Source: Rhizoclosmatium globosum (Eukaryota; Chytridiomycota; Chytridiomycetes; Chytridiales; Chytriomycetaceae). From it: a DNA stretch of 64,000 nt. The DNA is taken from contig MCGO01000048.1 in NCBI GenBank assembly GCA_002104985.1, positions 1-64,000 of the forward strand. The letters run 5' to 3'. Under the pieces are notes generated by a model. That model had not been told where the DNA came from, ran no database searches, and was given only the letters and a program-made list of their open reading frames with translations. The translations under genes and the position numbers were made by a program. Of the stretch, positions 1-9,603 are shown piece after piece (position 1 is the first letter of the stretch; each line of letters begins with the position of its first letter).

Positions 1-291
1 CATTTTGTGGTATTGCAACGTTACCAGGCCCTGCCACAAAACCAACAAAACAAGAGTGGCTTGTTCATTCTTGAGCCTGCCCATGTTGGAGACAAGAATT
101 CAATTGTTGTGGCTCCTCTCAATTCAATCAAAAGAAGAGCTCACATTATTTCTTATTTTCAGGATGGACAAAACGGTAAGTCTGGAAAGGTTTATTTGAA
201 TACGTATGCAGAACGTAACCTTTGGTCTATCATCTGCAAGAGTTACAATTTTCCTGCTGGATCTGACACTGAATCAATTTTGTCTGACTGA
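1..291 (+). pseudogene. C-terminal fragment of an unidentified, possibly transposon-derived protein
   Basis: An open frame runs in from the window edge and stops at 291. It encodes about 95 residues with no clear initiator; reading from base 7 gives VLQRYQALPQ and it ends TESILSD. The composition is protein-like. The general look (RYQALP, a short IVVAPLNSIKRRAHI stretch) is vaguely reminiscent of the C-terminal part of fungal Plavaka/KDZ-type transposon proteins. That is a weak impression, not a recognised domain. It lies at the edge of a repeat-rich region, so it is probably a truncated mobile-element gene. It could also be the last exon of an ordinary gene cut by the window. Confidence 0.3.
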
Positions 292-2526
292 GTCTCTCTT
301 GAAAGTTATAAAAGCTGCTTTATGTTTCCATGAGAGAGCCATAATTTTGCATTTCATGCATTTGTAAGGCATTCTTAACAATTCAAATCTGAAAAATCCT
401 AAGAAATGTATAGGTAATGTTGCATATGCTTCATCATGCTGCAAAATATTGGGTTGAGTTTTCTGATGTACTGTGTGTGATTGGAACAAATTCAGAATGT
501 GAGGAATAGGTAGAGTATATCAAAATCATTTTTCTTTAAGAGCCAGATGATTGTTGAATGACCAAGGATGTTAGATTGGGTTAGACAGTGCATCCTATAG
601 TCCAATAGCTATTAATCTAGTCCTGCAAGGCCAGGACAACAACTGGGTTAAGCCAGATCTTGTTGATGTTGATAGTGAGTGTAGCTTGGACAAAGCATCT
701 GAGATCCAGAGGACTCACTAAAAGGTTTGTATCCGCCTCTGCAAAAAAAAAAAAGGTGGAGAGCCACCACCTTGGATAAGGAATATTACCTTTTAATTTG
801 TTTTCATGGGTTGGTTGGGGCACAGTCAGAGGATGAGACTGAGAACTGGAGTCAGTCACTAGCAATCTGGTTGTAGCAACTGCTAAGGAGGATGGAAGAA
901 GGAATAAGGGAGGGAACCAACTGTGTTGTAAAGAAAAAGATACGTGATTTATTCCTTCTCAAATGGGTTTACTTACACTTGGGAAGAAGGAAACCTTTTC
1001 CAGCCAAGGCAACTAAACCCAAATGTCCTTGGACCTCAAGTCTATTGAAGTTAAGAACTGCAATTGAGAATAAGGGTTGACAGAGGTAGGTGTTTTGGAC
1101 AATTTTTTTTCAAAAGGGCAAAAAGTGGAGTTTTGATTTGTCTTCTTTTTGAATCCATGTCCAAAAACTCTTGAAAGGGAGGGTCAGAGTTACTGTTTTG
1201 AACCATGGCCTCTTGGGGTGTTTCTTCATAGCAGTTTGCTGGTGAACGACGCAAAATAAAATTGTAAAACTCAAAAGAGCGGCTCCGAAACGCGGAATTG
1301 AAAAGTGAGGGTGAAAATTGTCCAAAACACCCAACTTTGACCACCCCTACTGCTACAAAGCAGCACCTCAATACGACGTCATAGTTTGAATCCTCACCTC
1401 TGACACGCCTCCCTGTTGAACCAACACTTTCAAAACATTGCTTTTCAAACACCCCCAAACTTCAACTTTTCATCTTGCCAAATTTCTTGAGTTGGGCCAC
1501 CCCTAATGTATATGCTGGTAAGTGAGTTTTGTGTTTTGATTGGAGGACTTTCCTGTTTCAATATATCTGACACGAAAGTGTTGATTGCTGACCTGTTATT
1601 TTCACTACAGTTTCACTAACTTCCTTAGAGAAGTCAAAATTTATTTTTGCCTTTTTCCTATACTGACAGAAGCTTTTTCTCTCCATGCAAGTTCTTTACA
1701 ATAGATGTACACCAAATCCTCCACCAAAATAAACCAGGTTCTCAGAGCCTTTACTAGATGATAGATTGATACATAAGTTTCCAAATCAATCAGAGATGGG
1801 ACAGTCCTTAAGAGCTTTCTCAATAAAATCCCTAAAATTTTATGAGGATATTTCCCTTTCCCTTGATTTTTTTATTATATTAAGACAGTCATGCTTTCAT
1901 CTCTTGGGATCCTTTTCAACTGGGTCAAGTTCCAATATACAGCTAGCTGCCTTTGGCTCCTCCGTGGATAGTTCTAGAGGTCATCAATTTGTTGAAACTA
2001 CTGTTGCATTAATTTGTAGCATATTTGAGATTGTTGGGCTACTTCATTGTGTTCAACTATTTTGAGTCCATAAACAAACTCTCTTTCAAGAGAGCAAAAT
2101 ATTGCTGCAGACATTGAGGCAAAAAGCACGTGGACATTTACAGTTTACATTAGTGAAAAGAACAAATTGTCAGTTATATCCAAGCAAAGGTTCTCTTGAG
2201 AAAAAAAGGGTTGATTTGTATTTTCCACATCACTCCATCTACCAAATCACAGACCAAATGCAAGTAGCTCCCCTGACTCCCTCCACGCACTGGCACATAC
2301 CTCCATCAGCCAGCTTCTTCTTAATGGGGTCAAATGCTTCAAACAGGTGGCCAAAATGACTCATTTGAAATGCTACTCTCTTTTGTTCATCACTCAACCA
2401 CACAGCAACACTTGCATGGCGGCTCAATACCGGGACAAGCACCAAATATTACAGAGAGTTTGAAAGATTCATCAAATTCTATTTGAAGACTACTTCAAAT
2501 GGCCACAATACAATGAATCATTTTCA
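292..2526. other. Intergenic region without a supportable gene
   Basis: AT-rich sequence with only short ORFs in all frames (up to about 135 codons on the minus strand at 1051-1458, no recognisable motif). It holds a small inverted repeat at 1089-1331, listed separately. The last 200 bases (from about 2330) may already be the worn 5' part of the Harbinger-type transposase that becomes readable at 2527. Confidence 0.5.
1089..1331. repeat. Small inverted-repeat (MITE-like) element, about 243 bp
   Basis: Bases 1089-1107 (GGTGTTTTGGACAATTTTT) reappear as the reverse complement at 1313-1331. Terminal inverted repeats of about 18 bp around a non-coding 200-bp centre resemble a MITE. No target-site duplication is visible, so mobility is inferred from shape only. 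Confidence 0.45.
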
Positions 2527-2921
2527 GTGGACGCTTTTGAATGCTCAGGGTTTTACTCAATCACATTGCCAACACTGTCATTGCAAATAATTCTTACTTC
2601 CAGCAGGATGGCAAAAGGTCTGTGCAGCATGGAAGGTTCTCTGTTATGGGTTCTGTGCATCCATTTCGACTCTTTTTGGGATAGAGTACCTACAATCTCC
2701 AACAGCATAGGAGTGATAAGATTGTTCACCAAAAATGCTGAGCAAGGCTTCACTGGCATGTTAGGATTGTTGGATTGTACGCACTGGGTTTGCAAGAATT
2801 GCCCTCAAGTGCTGAAAGGACAGTACAAAGGGAAAGATGAGAGCAACTGTGATTCTGGCAGCTGTTGTGTCATATGATTTCTGGATATGGCACGATTTTT
2901 GGGCTTCCAAAAACAATCAAT

Positions 2922-3496
2922 AGAGATGTGCTGGATTTATTGGGGATCAAATTACCACTAAGTCCCTCGCTTATTGATCTTAATCACTTACGGTTCCGTA
3001 TTGTGCAATATTGATTCATGGTCTAAAGTGTGAAGAATGCTCTATGCAGGAATCAAACTACGGCAGCGAAGGCGACTGCATCCGTTCACACCCACTGAAC
3101 TAAATATATTAACAATTCAAATCAAGATCAATCTAGACTCTAATGGTAAGTAAGGTGTCGATAGTCTTTTAATAAACCAAGACCTCCGTTACTGATTACC
3201 CATTGTGTACTTGGTTGATGTGTGTATGAGTGTTTAGTCTAGTGAGTACAGTGCGGACAGAGGATGCGGTAGAGGATGATGATGATGAGGATGAGGATCA
3301 GGATGTTGGAGATAGAAAGGAAGTTAATGACTCCTCTGATAATGATGTTGAAGAGGACGAAGAAATTCAGTTGAGGCCACCGGTAAAAGATTTTGGGTTG
3401 ATGAGTATCATTTTGGTATATATTTTTGTTAGGTTTTTCTTTATGTATCAGTTCGTTGCTCAGTGGTCTTGACTGTCAGAAATACAGCACATCTCT
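2922..3496 (+). mobile_element. Non-autonomous TIR element 1 (575 bp, AAT target duplication)
   Basis: It starts AGAGATGTGCTGGATTT and ends with the inverted complement (CAGCACATCTCT at 3485-3496). It is flanked by AAT at 2919-2921 and 3497-3499. It sits inside the decayed Harbinger transposase and its removal rejoins that reading frame. It carries an 80-codon acidic ORF (3230-3472). Its sequence is the reverse complement of the right half of element 2 and joins that element's other terminus, so it looks like an internally deleted derivative. No transposase is encoded. Confidence 0.8.
3230..3472 (+). other. Acidic ORF carried by TIR element 1
   Basis: Eighty codons rich in Asp/Glu (DDDDEDEDQD, then VEEDEEIQL), followed by a hydrophobic end (MSIILVYIFVRFFFMYQ). 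The acidic part is also present, inverted, in element 2 (about 4480-4632). It may be a captured host exon or a relic of an element-encoded protein. Lack of upstream coding sequence and the run into the tRNA-like segment argue against a complete gene. No family recognised. Confidence 0.35.
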
Positions 3497-4339
3497 AATG
3501 ACATCAATGTCCTCTCAAAGTCTCCATTATAGTTGCCTCCTTGCAAGTGGGAGATACAAGAAAAATTATGGTCAATGGATGGGGAGTACCATCAGTACAG
3601 TTGTTGCAATATCACACTGATAAGAATTGAAAGAATTCCAATAGAGATGTGCTGGATTTCTGAGGATACCGATAAAGATTGGTATTGGTACGCTATTTAC
3701 CGATCTGGATCGCAGCTATCGTCGTTATCGCTATTGTCCATTTTCTCCAAAATCAAACTTTCACGCACTTTTTTCCTTGAATCTCCCCTACCAGCCACAC
3801 CAAAAAACAGATTCGCGTGCTAACTAAACTCAATCTGGATTGTATTAAGAGACACGTTATGAATCTGCAAGGAAGACAGATTATTTTGTGAAGAGAAACG
3901 ATGGAGAGCAGAAAACAATTGTCAGTTTAGCAAAGGAAACGGAACACTTCCTCATTAAATATTACTACTGGCAAATACCTTTCATTTATTAACCTAATAC
4001 TCATTGTAAGAAAGATTTGTTAATAAATTAGTAAGCAACACCTTCCCCTTTCTTCCTTTTTTGGTGACGCAATCGCACATGTGCACCCTAGCGCGAATCT
4101 GATTGGTGCACGCATCTTGAAATCTCCACTTTTTCGCGCGCATTTTTCTAGCGTGGAGTTTGATTTGGCGCAGCGCGCGCAATAATGACCGATATAGGTA
4201 CGATAATTATCGTACCATATCAGCGATTACCGTCCCATACCGTAAAGCACGGTATATATCGTTATTTGCCGGTAATTTATCGTGGTTACCGATCTTTATC
4301 GATCGTCCTACACGCCTCATTTTTCTCTCATTGAGGGAT

Positions 4340-4412
4340 AAAAGTGCTTCAACACGGGTCGAACCCGGGACGTAGGCCGTTCAACAACGCTGTCAAGACC
4401 ACTGAGCAACAG
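4340..4412 (-). repeat. tRNA-like segment (Pol III box-like) inside element 2
   Basis: On the minus strand TTGCTCAGTGG (A-box-like, 4399-4409) is followed about 33 bases later by GGGTTCGACCCG (B-box-like, 4355-4366). The match to tRNA internal promoter boxes is good, but I could not fold a convincing acceptor or anticodon stem. It is best read as a tRNA-derived, SINE-like relic. The matching end of element 1 keeps only the A-box part (about 3455-3475). Confidence 0.5.
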
Positions 4413-4817
4413 ACTGATATCTTCGGAAAAAACTAACAAAAATATATACCAAAATCATACTCATCAACTCGAAATCTTTTACCGGTGGCCTCAACTGAAT
4501 TTCTTCGTCCTCTTCAACATCATTATCAGAGGAGTCATTAACTTCCTTTCTATCTCCAACATCCTGATCCTCATCCTCATCATCATCATCCTCTGCCGCA
4601 TCCTCACTTTCCGCACTGGACTCACTAGACTAAACACTCATACACACATCAACCAAGTACAAAATGGCTAATCAGCAACGGAGGTCTTAGTTTATTACAT
4701 AATAAAAGAATATCCACACCTTACTTACCATTAGAGTCTATATCATCTTGTCTTGATTGGTCTTGATTTGAATCGTAAATAGGGCTATAGTCCTAACCGA
4801 TTTCTCATCTGCAGTGG

Positions 4818-4878
4818 ATGTTTAGCTTAGTGGGTGTGTGTAGCTTTCGCTTCCCTAGTTCGACTCCCGTCGAAAGAG
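4818..4878 (+). repeat. Second tRNA-like segment inside element 2
   Basis: TTTAGCTTAGTGGG (A-box-like, 4821-4834) is followed by AGTTCGACTCCCG (B-box-like, 4857-4869). A diverged inverted counterpart lies in element 1 near 3060-3115. No complete cloverleaf is evident. Confidence 0.42.
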
Positions 4879-5885
4879 TTTTACCAACTTTAGACCCTGA
4901 ATTGATATTGCACGATCCGGAACGATAAGCGATAAAGAACGATAAATGACGATGCGAGGGACCGTTGATTACCGGACTTTAGCGGTATTTCGATCCCCGA
5001 TAAATCCAGCACATCTCTAATAAATACTTCAACTGCTGCCAAGATTGTTGCCCAATTCAACTGAATGTGATTCCAGAGGCGGCTTTTTGTAGATGGGTGT
5101 CAGGTGTGCCCTGGTGCCAATCAAGGCATCACAAAAAGATAGCATTCATAGATTGCACAAGGAAGGTGTCTGCTATAGCCTGGATAGTGCTGGAAATTGG
5201 GACTAGGGTGTGTATGTTTATGATGGTGTCAGCTATGGCATAGAGGATGTGGGAAATCAACAAAAGTTGTTTTATTTATTGACTAAGATTGAACAAACTC
5301 TTCAACACGCGATAAGACTCCTCTTTTCACAACTAACTCCAATTCCACACGTACACAGTAGTTGATACCTTCTTCTTATGACCTTGCACTCTTTAGAGAG
5401 ATGATATGGAAAAATGGATTTGAGTCTAAATTGGTTCAATGTTCTTGTCCAATATGGTTGAGAGATGCTGGATCAGTAAATCCATGTTTGTCACAAAGTG
5501 GTCTTCTATACAGTGCAACCACCTCAAAGAGGGTCTTGCAAACCATAGAAATCCTTGTTGATTTTATTAGAATCCGCAATACCTTGCTGCAAATTGGAGA
5601 TGATCCAGCATTGGGTCAACAGGTGCCAGTGGCTGTATTCTGAACAGCAAGCCATTGGATCTTGGGTGTGCTCACATTTAAAGAAATTTTTTGAAACACG
5701 TGGAACTGTTTCCCATGTCTTGCCTCAATCTTTCAAATTCCCCTGTTTTTGGCTTTTGCTAAAACAAGATGATCTCATTTTAACTTATGGAAGGTTAAAA
5801 GCTTGTTACCATTCAAAAATCAACCAATCTTAAGCATGATACCACAGAACTAAAGCTGGAGGTTGAGGGAAATGAACAAAGTCTC

Positions 5886-6960
5886 TTATCTTATTAATTT
5901 TTTTCTTTCAAGTGTTTCAATATAGTCAAAGAGTGGCTCCCAATCAAAGCTTAATTGCACAATGTTGGCAACTGCATTAAAACAAAATGGATGAAAATCA
6001 CGTGCATGGCGGTAATCCTCCTTTAAGACATTGAAAAATTTAAGGCGTGTGTTCACAGTTTCATGTCAGCTCTGCATTACAGATAGTTGGGCATTTCGTA
6101 ACTTGGAAGCTGGATGTAAATCAACGTCCCTTTGCTTTCTTACAGGCACCCAAAATACAATCCTACCATCATTGCCATTTTCAGTGTAACCTTTATCAGC
6201 AGCAACCATTTCATTTCGCAAAAGTTTGCCAACGATTCCATTTGCTGATCGTGCAAGTTTGATATCAGGCCATGCTCCAGCAGGAACACCGCCAGACACA
6301 TGTACAATATTTGAAGATCCAATTGCTGTAGCAACTTCATGTGTGAGACAAGACGAATTGATTTTATGGCTGAAATCGTCAGGATCATTGGGATTCTTCT
6401 CTTGAACAGGGCAATGGATTCCGTCAACATAAGACGATGGAATTAAATGAGTCCAACCTCTAAAACGATTTTCCCAGCGAATCTAAGTGCATTAATTAGT
6501 AATAGTCTCAAATGATAAGCGTTTACCACTGAAACACGAGCCATGCATTGAATGGCAATCTTGCTCCACTTACGATATGTCTTTTCATCCACTTGAAAGA
6601 CTTTGGCAGCGTTCGATTCAGTTCCATATACTTTAAGAAACCAAAAACCATATAGCATTCGTGTTTGCGTCACATCATGTGTGCGATTGTATCCATTTTC
6701 AGTGAGTTGCTGCCACATGGCATGCAACGTGGAAATGCCAGCTCCGAAGCTCCCTCTGCACCGCCTATCCCATATAACGTTTTGATCAGGATGATGAAGA
6801 CGTATGTGAGCAGAGACAAGGGCTGTGAGAGACTACAATGAATGCATGTGGTGTTTCCCTGATGTTTTCCCAAAATTACAAAGACAGAGTTCAAACACAT
6901 TGTGATCAATCAATACAAGATCAATTGTTTTCAATTGCGCATCAATCTCTTCATTTTCCG
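5886..6960 (-). pseudogene. DDE_Tnp_4-type transposase of copy A, disrupted by a nonsense codon
   Basis: Read on the minus strand: an N-terminal exon containing NVIWDRRCRGSF and MLYGFWFLKVYG; a 44-bp intron at 6483-6526; then the catalytic region IRWENRF, YVDGIHCPV (first Asp), SGGVPAGAWPD, VAADKGY (second Asp, where the intact relative has ADGGY), and HETVNTRLK before the C-terminus at 5886. The intron position matches that of the intact gene at 50.7 kb. A TGA at 6066-6068 replaces the Arg that precedes the conserved His-Glu (ASRHE in the intact copy). The 5' end is uncertain: an acceptor near 6830 suggests another upstream exon, and copy B carries the same N-terminal exon. Confidence 0.68.
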
Positions 6961-7221
6961 CACAGCTTTCATTCTGTGGTATCATATTTAAGATTGGCCA
7001 ACCTTTGAATTGGTAGCGAGCTTTTAACCTTCCATAAGAAAGAGAAATTAAAATAAGATCATCTAGTTTTAGTGGCAGCACTATAGCTTGAGAAATGGGT
7101 GAGCTAAAAATGCGAATTTGAAACATCAAAGGAAGACACGGGAAATGGTTGCACGTGTTTCAAAATTTTTCTTCAAATGTGAGCGCCCCCAAGTAGCTGA
7201 TGGTTCTAACTTTGTTTCAGT

Positions 7222-8073
7222 ATGAGTTCAGGCAGTTGGAAACGACCAGGACGTCCTGGGAATGGGTTATCACCAACCAACAGAAGCTGGGCAAATGGCC
7301 CAATAGGCGATCGTTTGATGGATATTCTATGAAAACGACTTGAAAAGGGTATTAAAACAACACCTGCTGCATTCAAGAAGGAGGCAGATGGAGCTGAATT
7401 CAAAAACTACCACACAAAGACTCTTGGTGTAGTCATTAACGAGATGTTGAGGAAACTCCAACGAGGTAGTGTCTCTCTCTTTGATAAACGATAACAAACA
7501 AATGTCGGATATCAATTACCGTCCAGGCCAGAGTTTCCAAGATGGCTCCCTGTTTGGAATGCAACCACTGGCACCTGTTGACTTCAATGCTGGATCATCA
7601 TCCAATTTGCAGCAAAGTGTTGCGGATTCTAATGAAAATGACAAGGATTTCGAAAATGAGATGGATGAAGATTTTGACGAAGAGTTCTATGGTTTGCGAG
7701 ACCTCTTCGAGGTGATTGCTCCATACAAATCAACGGCCGTCGCACAATGGTTATTTTTGTCTCGATTGTGGCTGACTATGAGGTTGCTGTTGATCCAAGT
7801 GCCAAGAGCTTTGAGTACATTGACTTTCTCCACACTCCTCTCAATATCAAACCAGACCACTTTGTGACAAACAAGGATTTTACTGACCCCGCATCTCTTG
7901 CAATCGTCAACCATTTTCAGAGCAAGAACATTGAACCGATTCGGACCAGAATCCATCTGCCATTTCAGTATAACCAACCCTCTTTAAAGAGTGCAAGGTT
8001 ATCAGAAGGAGGTGTCAACTACCGTGTACGTGTGGAGTTGGAAGAGCTAGTTGTGAAAAGAGGGGTCTTATAG
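7222..8073 (+). pseudogene. Accessory (second) protein of the Harbinger-like element, copy A
   Basis: Three exons fit: 7222-7465, 7527-7711 and 7783-8073, with 61- and 71-bp GT-AG introns. They give a frame of about 239 residues interrupted by one TGA at 7330-7332. The N-terminal part (MDIL, then LEKGIKTTPAAF and MLRKLQR) aligns in spacing and pattern with the start of the protein at 52.4 kb (SFLRTL..KKLKR). In both, an intron follows immediately. A stretch of acidic residues lies in the middle. Harbinger elements usually pair a transposase with a Myb/SANT-like DNA-binding protein, and the helical N-terminus would suit that role. This role is inferred from position and pattern, not from a recognised motif. 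Confidence 0.5.
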
Positions 8074-8378
8074 TGTGTCGGAGAGTTTATTCATTCTTAG
8101 TCAATAAAGCAATTTGGTTAATTTCCCTCATCCTCCGTACAGAAAACTAAGAGATTGATTTGCAATTGAAAACAATTGATCTTGCATTGATTGATCACAA
8201 TGTGTTTGAAATTTGGGAAAACGTATAATTATACGGAAAACAATGTATGCATTCATTGCAGTATATCACAGCCCTTGTCTCTCCTAACATATGTCTTTAT
8301 CTTCCTGATCAAAACGTTATGTGGGATAGGCGCTGCAGAGGGAGCTTTGGAGCTGGCATTTCTACTCTGTATGCTATG

Positions 8379-8646
8379 AAACAAATAGAAGTCAGGAATG
8401 AGATATACCTCTGCCACTAAAAACACTTTTTGCCATCTTACAAGTTGAAGCCCACTTCTGCTTACTATTATGACTCACAATCTCACAATGAGTGGGGAGC
8501 CAGGCTCCAGCCTTGGTTTTTTCTTATTAATAATGGCTGGAGCTGTATTTTTCAAGTGTTAATAATTTGGAACCTGTTATTTATAATCTGAACACTTAAA
8601 AATCAAACCAAAAATCAAGCATTCACAAAATATAATAACCAAAAAA
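8379..8646. promoter_or_regulatory. Upstream region of the methyltransferase gene
   Basis: About 270 bp of AT-rich sequence between the truncated transposon copy and the ATG at 8647. No ORF or clear repeat. The last bases before the ATG are A-rich (CCAAAAAA), a common fungal initiation context. Any core promoter motif is speculative. Confidence 0.35.
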
Positions 8647-9459
8647 ATGACTACAACCACAACTTCAACAACTTACACTTGGTCTCCCAAGGCCTACTCG
8701 CAACATGCCTCGTTTGTGCCACAACTCGGAACTCCAATCCTTGAAGCCCTCGCTCCAAAACCTGGTGAAAGAATCATGGACATTGGGTGTGGTGATGGAA
8801 TCTTGACTGAACGCATCCGGTTATCTGGTGCCATTGTGGTTGCAAACGACGCCAGTCCCGATATGATTCATCAAGCAAAGGAGAACTTCCCCGATTCTGC
8901 GGATACTTACAGTGTTTTGGACAGCCACGATCTACACACTTCGGAATGGGGAACTGCAACCGACAAGTTTGATGCCGTCTTTTCAAACGCCGCTCTCCAC
9001 TGGATGAAGAAGTCTCCCGCTCAAGTCGTCCGAGGAATCCGAGCCGTCTTGAAGTCAAACCATCAAGGTCGTTTTGTTGCTGAATTTGGAGGGTTCTTAA
9101 ACATTGCGAGTGTTCATGCAGCGTTGATTAATGGACTCAATAAGCGTGGGTTTGATGGATGGGCTGTGTCGCCTTGGTATTTCCCCAGTCCGGCAGAATA
9201 CAAGCTTTTATTGGAGAAGAATGGGTTTACTGATGTGACCGCGACGCTTGTGGGTAGACCGACTGTTTTGTTGGAAGCTGGATTGAAGGGATGGTTGGAT
9301 ACGTTTGGAATGGCGTTTATGGACGTGTTAGGAAGTGACGAAGAACGAGAGGAGTTGAAGAATGAGATTGTGGAGCAGTTGAGACCTGTTTTGTGTGATT
9401 CACAAGGTGTTTGGACTCTGGATTATTGGCGTTTGCGTGTTGAGGCTTGGACGCATTAG
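8647..9459 (+). CDS. Class I SAM-dependent methyltransferase, trans-aconitate methyltransferase-like
   Basis: A single-exon, 270-residue protein. Residues about 44-51 (MDIGCGDG) are the glycine-rich SAM-binding motif I, followed by an acidic residue region (ANDAS) for ribose contact. The block KFDAVFSNAALHWMKK matches the FD.V.SNAALHW motif of the trans-aconitate 2-methyltransferase/UbiE-like group. The C-terminal half (SPWYFPSPAEYKLLLEKNGF, WLDTF) also fits that group. Likely reaction: SAM-dependent methylation of a small carboxylate or similar metabolite in the cytosol; the substrate cannot be set from sequence. The ATG sits in an A-rich context and no upstream in-frame ATG extends it. It converges with the SARNP-like gene, leaving 144 bp. 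This is the first intact host gene after the transposon nest. Confidence 0.85.
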   Translation: MTTTTTSTTYTWSPKAYSQHASFVPQLGTPILEALAPKPGERIMDIGCGDGILTERIRLSGAIVVANDASPDMIHQAKENFPDSADTYSVLDSHDLHTSEWGTATDKFDAVFSNAALHWMKKSPAQVVRGIRAVLKSNHQGRFVAEFGGFLNIASVHAALINGLNKRGFDGWAVSPWYFPSPAEYKLLLEKNGFTDVTATLVGRPTVLLEAGLKGWLDTFGMAFMDVLGSDEEREELKNEIVEQLRPVLCDSQGVWTLDYWRLRVEAWTH

Positions 9460-9603
9460 ATACTGGCGAGTTCAAAATCGTGAACGAATAAATGAAAACG
9501 GATGAGTTTAAAAGACGACAATTTATTGATTTGGTTGGTGGTTTCCGAACGAGCTGAATATTGAATCACTTATATTGACATGTTCAAAAATTATGGCAGG
9601 AAA

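Larger units (their letters stand above)
2527..3639 (+). pseudogene. Decayed PIF/Harbinger-type DDE transposase (plant-nuclease-like branch), split by a TIR element
   Basis: The + strand reads GMLGLLDCTHW then KNCP and GQYKGK. This is the hallmark of the Harbinger-derived nuclease group (GMLGSIDCMHW..KNCP..W.GQY). One base downstream in frame comes TVILAAVVSYDFWIWHD, the usual VASYDLWIWH block. The following FGLP..NNDINVL block is interrupted at 2921 by a 575-bp TIR element. Removing it and one copy of the AAT target duplication restores LPKTINDINVLSKSPL across the junction, directly confirming the insertion. The frame breaks in the T-run at 2906-2910, and a stop follows at about 3530. A second TIR element interrupts the remnant at 3643, with possible further remnant at 5022-5240. 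Non-functional. Confidence 0.72.
3643..5018 (-). mobile_element. Non-autonomous TIR element 2 (1,376 bp, AAT target duplication)
   Basis: The left end AGAGATGTGCTGGATTT (3643) and right end AAATCCAGCACATCTCT (to 5018) are perfect inverted termini. AAT precedes (3640-3642) and follows (5019-5021). Oriented by the acidic ORF it lies on the minus strand. It contains the acidic ORF, two tRNA-like segments with B-box-like sequences (4340-4412 minus, 4818-4878 plus), and a region rich in short palindromes built on TACCGATA/TATCG words (about 3665-3730 and 4185-4310). It encodes no transposase. It is the longer relative of element 1. Confidence 0.78.
5858..8136. mobile_element. Copy A: two-gene Harbinger-like DNA transposon with TIRs, 2.28 kb
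   Basis: Termini are GGAGGTTGAGGGAAATGAAC (5858-5877) and an inverted relative ending in TTTCCCTCATCCTCC (to 8136). Between them lie a DDE transposase on the minus strand and a divergently transcribed second gene on the plus strand. The same arrangement occurs in the element at 50.7-54 kb. It is inserted into copy B, since both flanks belong to one continuous older copy. No clear target duplication is visible. Both genes carry an in-frame TGA, so this copy is probably dead. Confidence 0.68.
5243..8378 (+). mobile_element. Copy B: truncated inverted copy of the two-gene Harbinger-like element, split by copy A
   Basis: Bases 5243-5857 and 8137-8378 together form one continuous diverged copy, in inverse orientation, of copy A from its right terminus (8136) through its second gene to the transposase N-terminal exon (6735). 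Examples: 5270-5402 matches the complement of 7985-8107; 5640-5855 matches the complement of 6965-7200; 8150-8370 matches the complement of 6735-6960. Its own terminal repeat begins at 5243 (GAGGATGTGGGAAATCAAC). At 8378 it is truncated within the transposase start (NVMWDRRCRG, then GISTLYAM). All ORFs in it are broken. Confidence 0.68.

Noticed and set aside
4340..4878. Functional tRNA genes
   Set aside because: A- and B-box-like words are present but no cloverleaf with acceptor and anticodon stems could be drawn, and they lie inside a repeated TIR element.
7687..8080. Minus-strand ORF of 96 codons at 7687-7977 as a gene
   Set aside because: The plus strand reads better through three exons with consistent introns, and the minus frame is not kept in the diverged copy at 5.3-5.5 kb.
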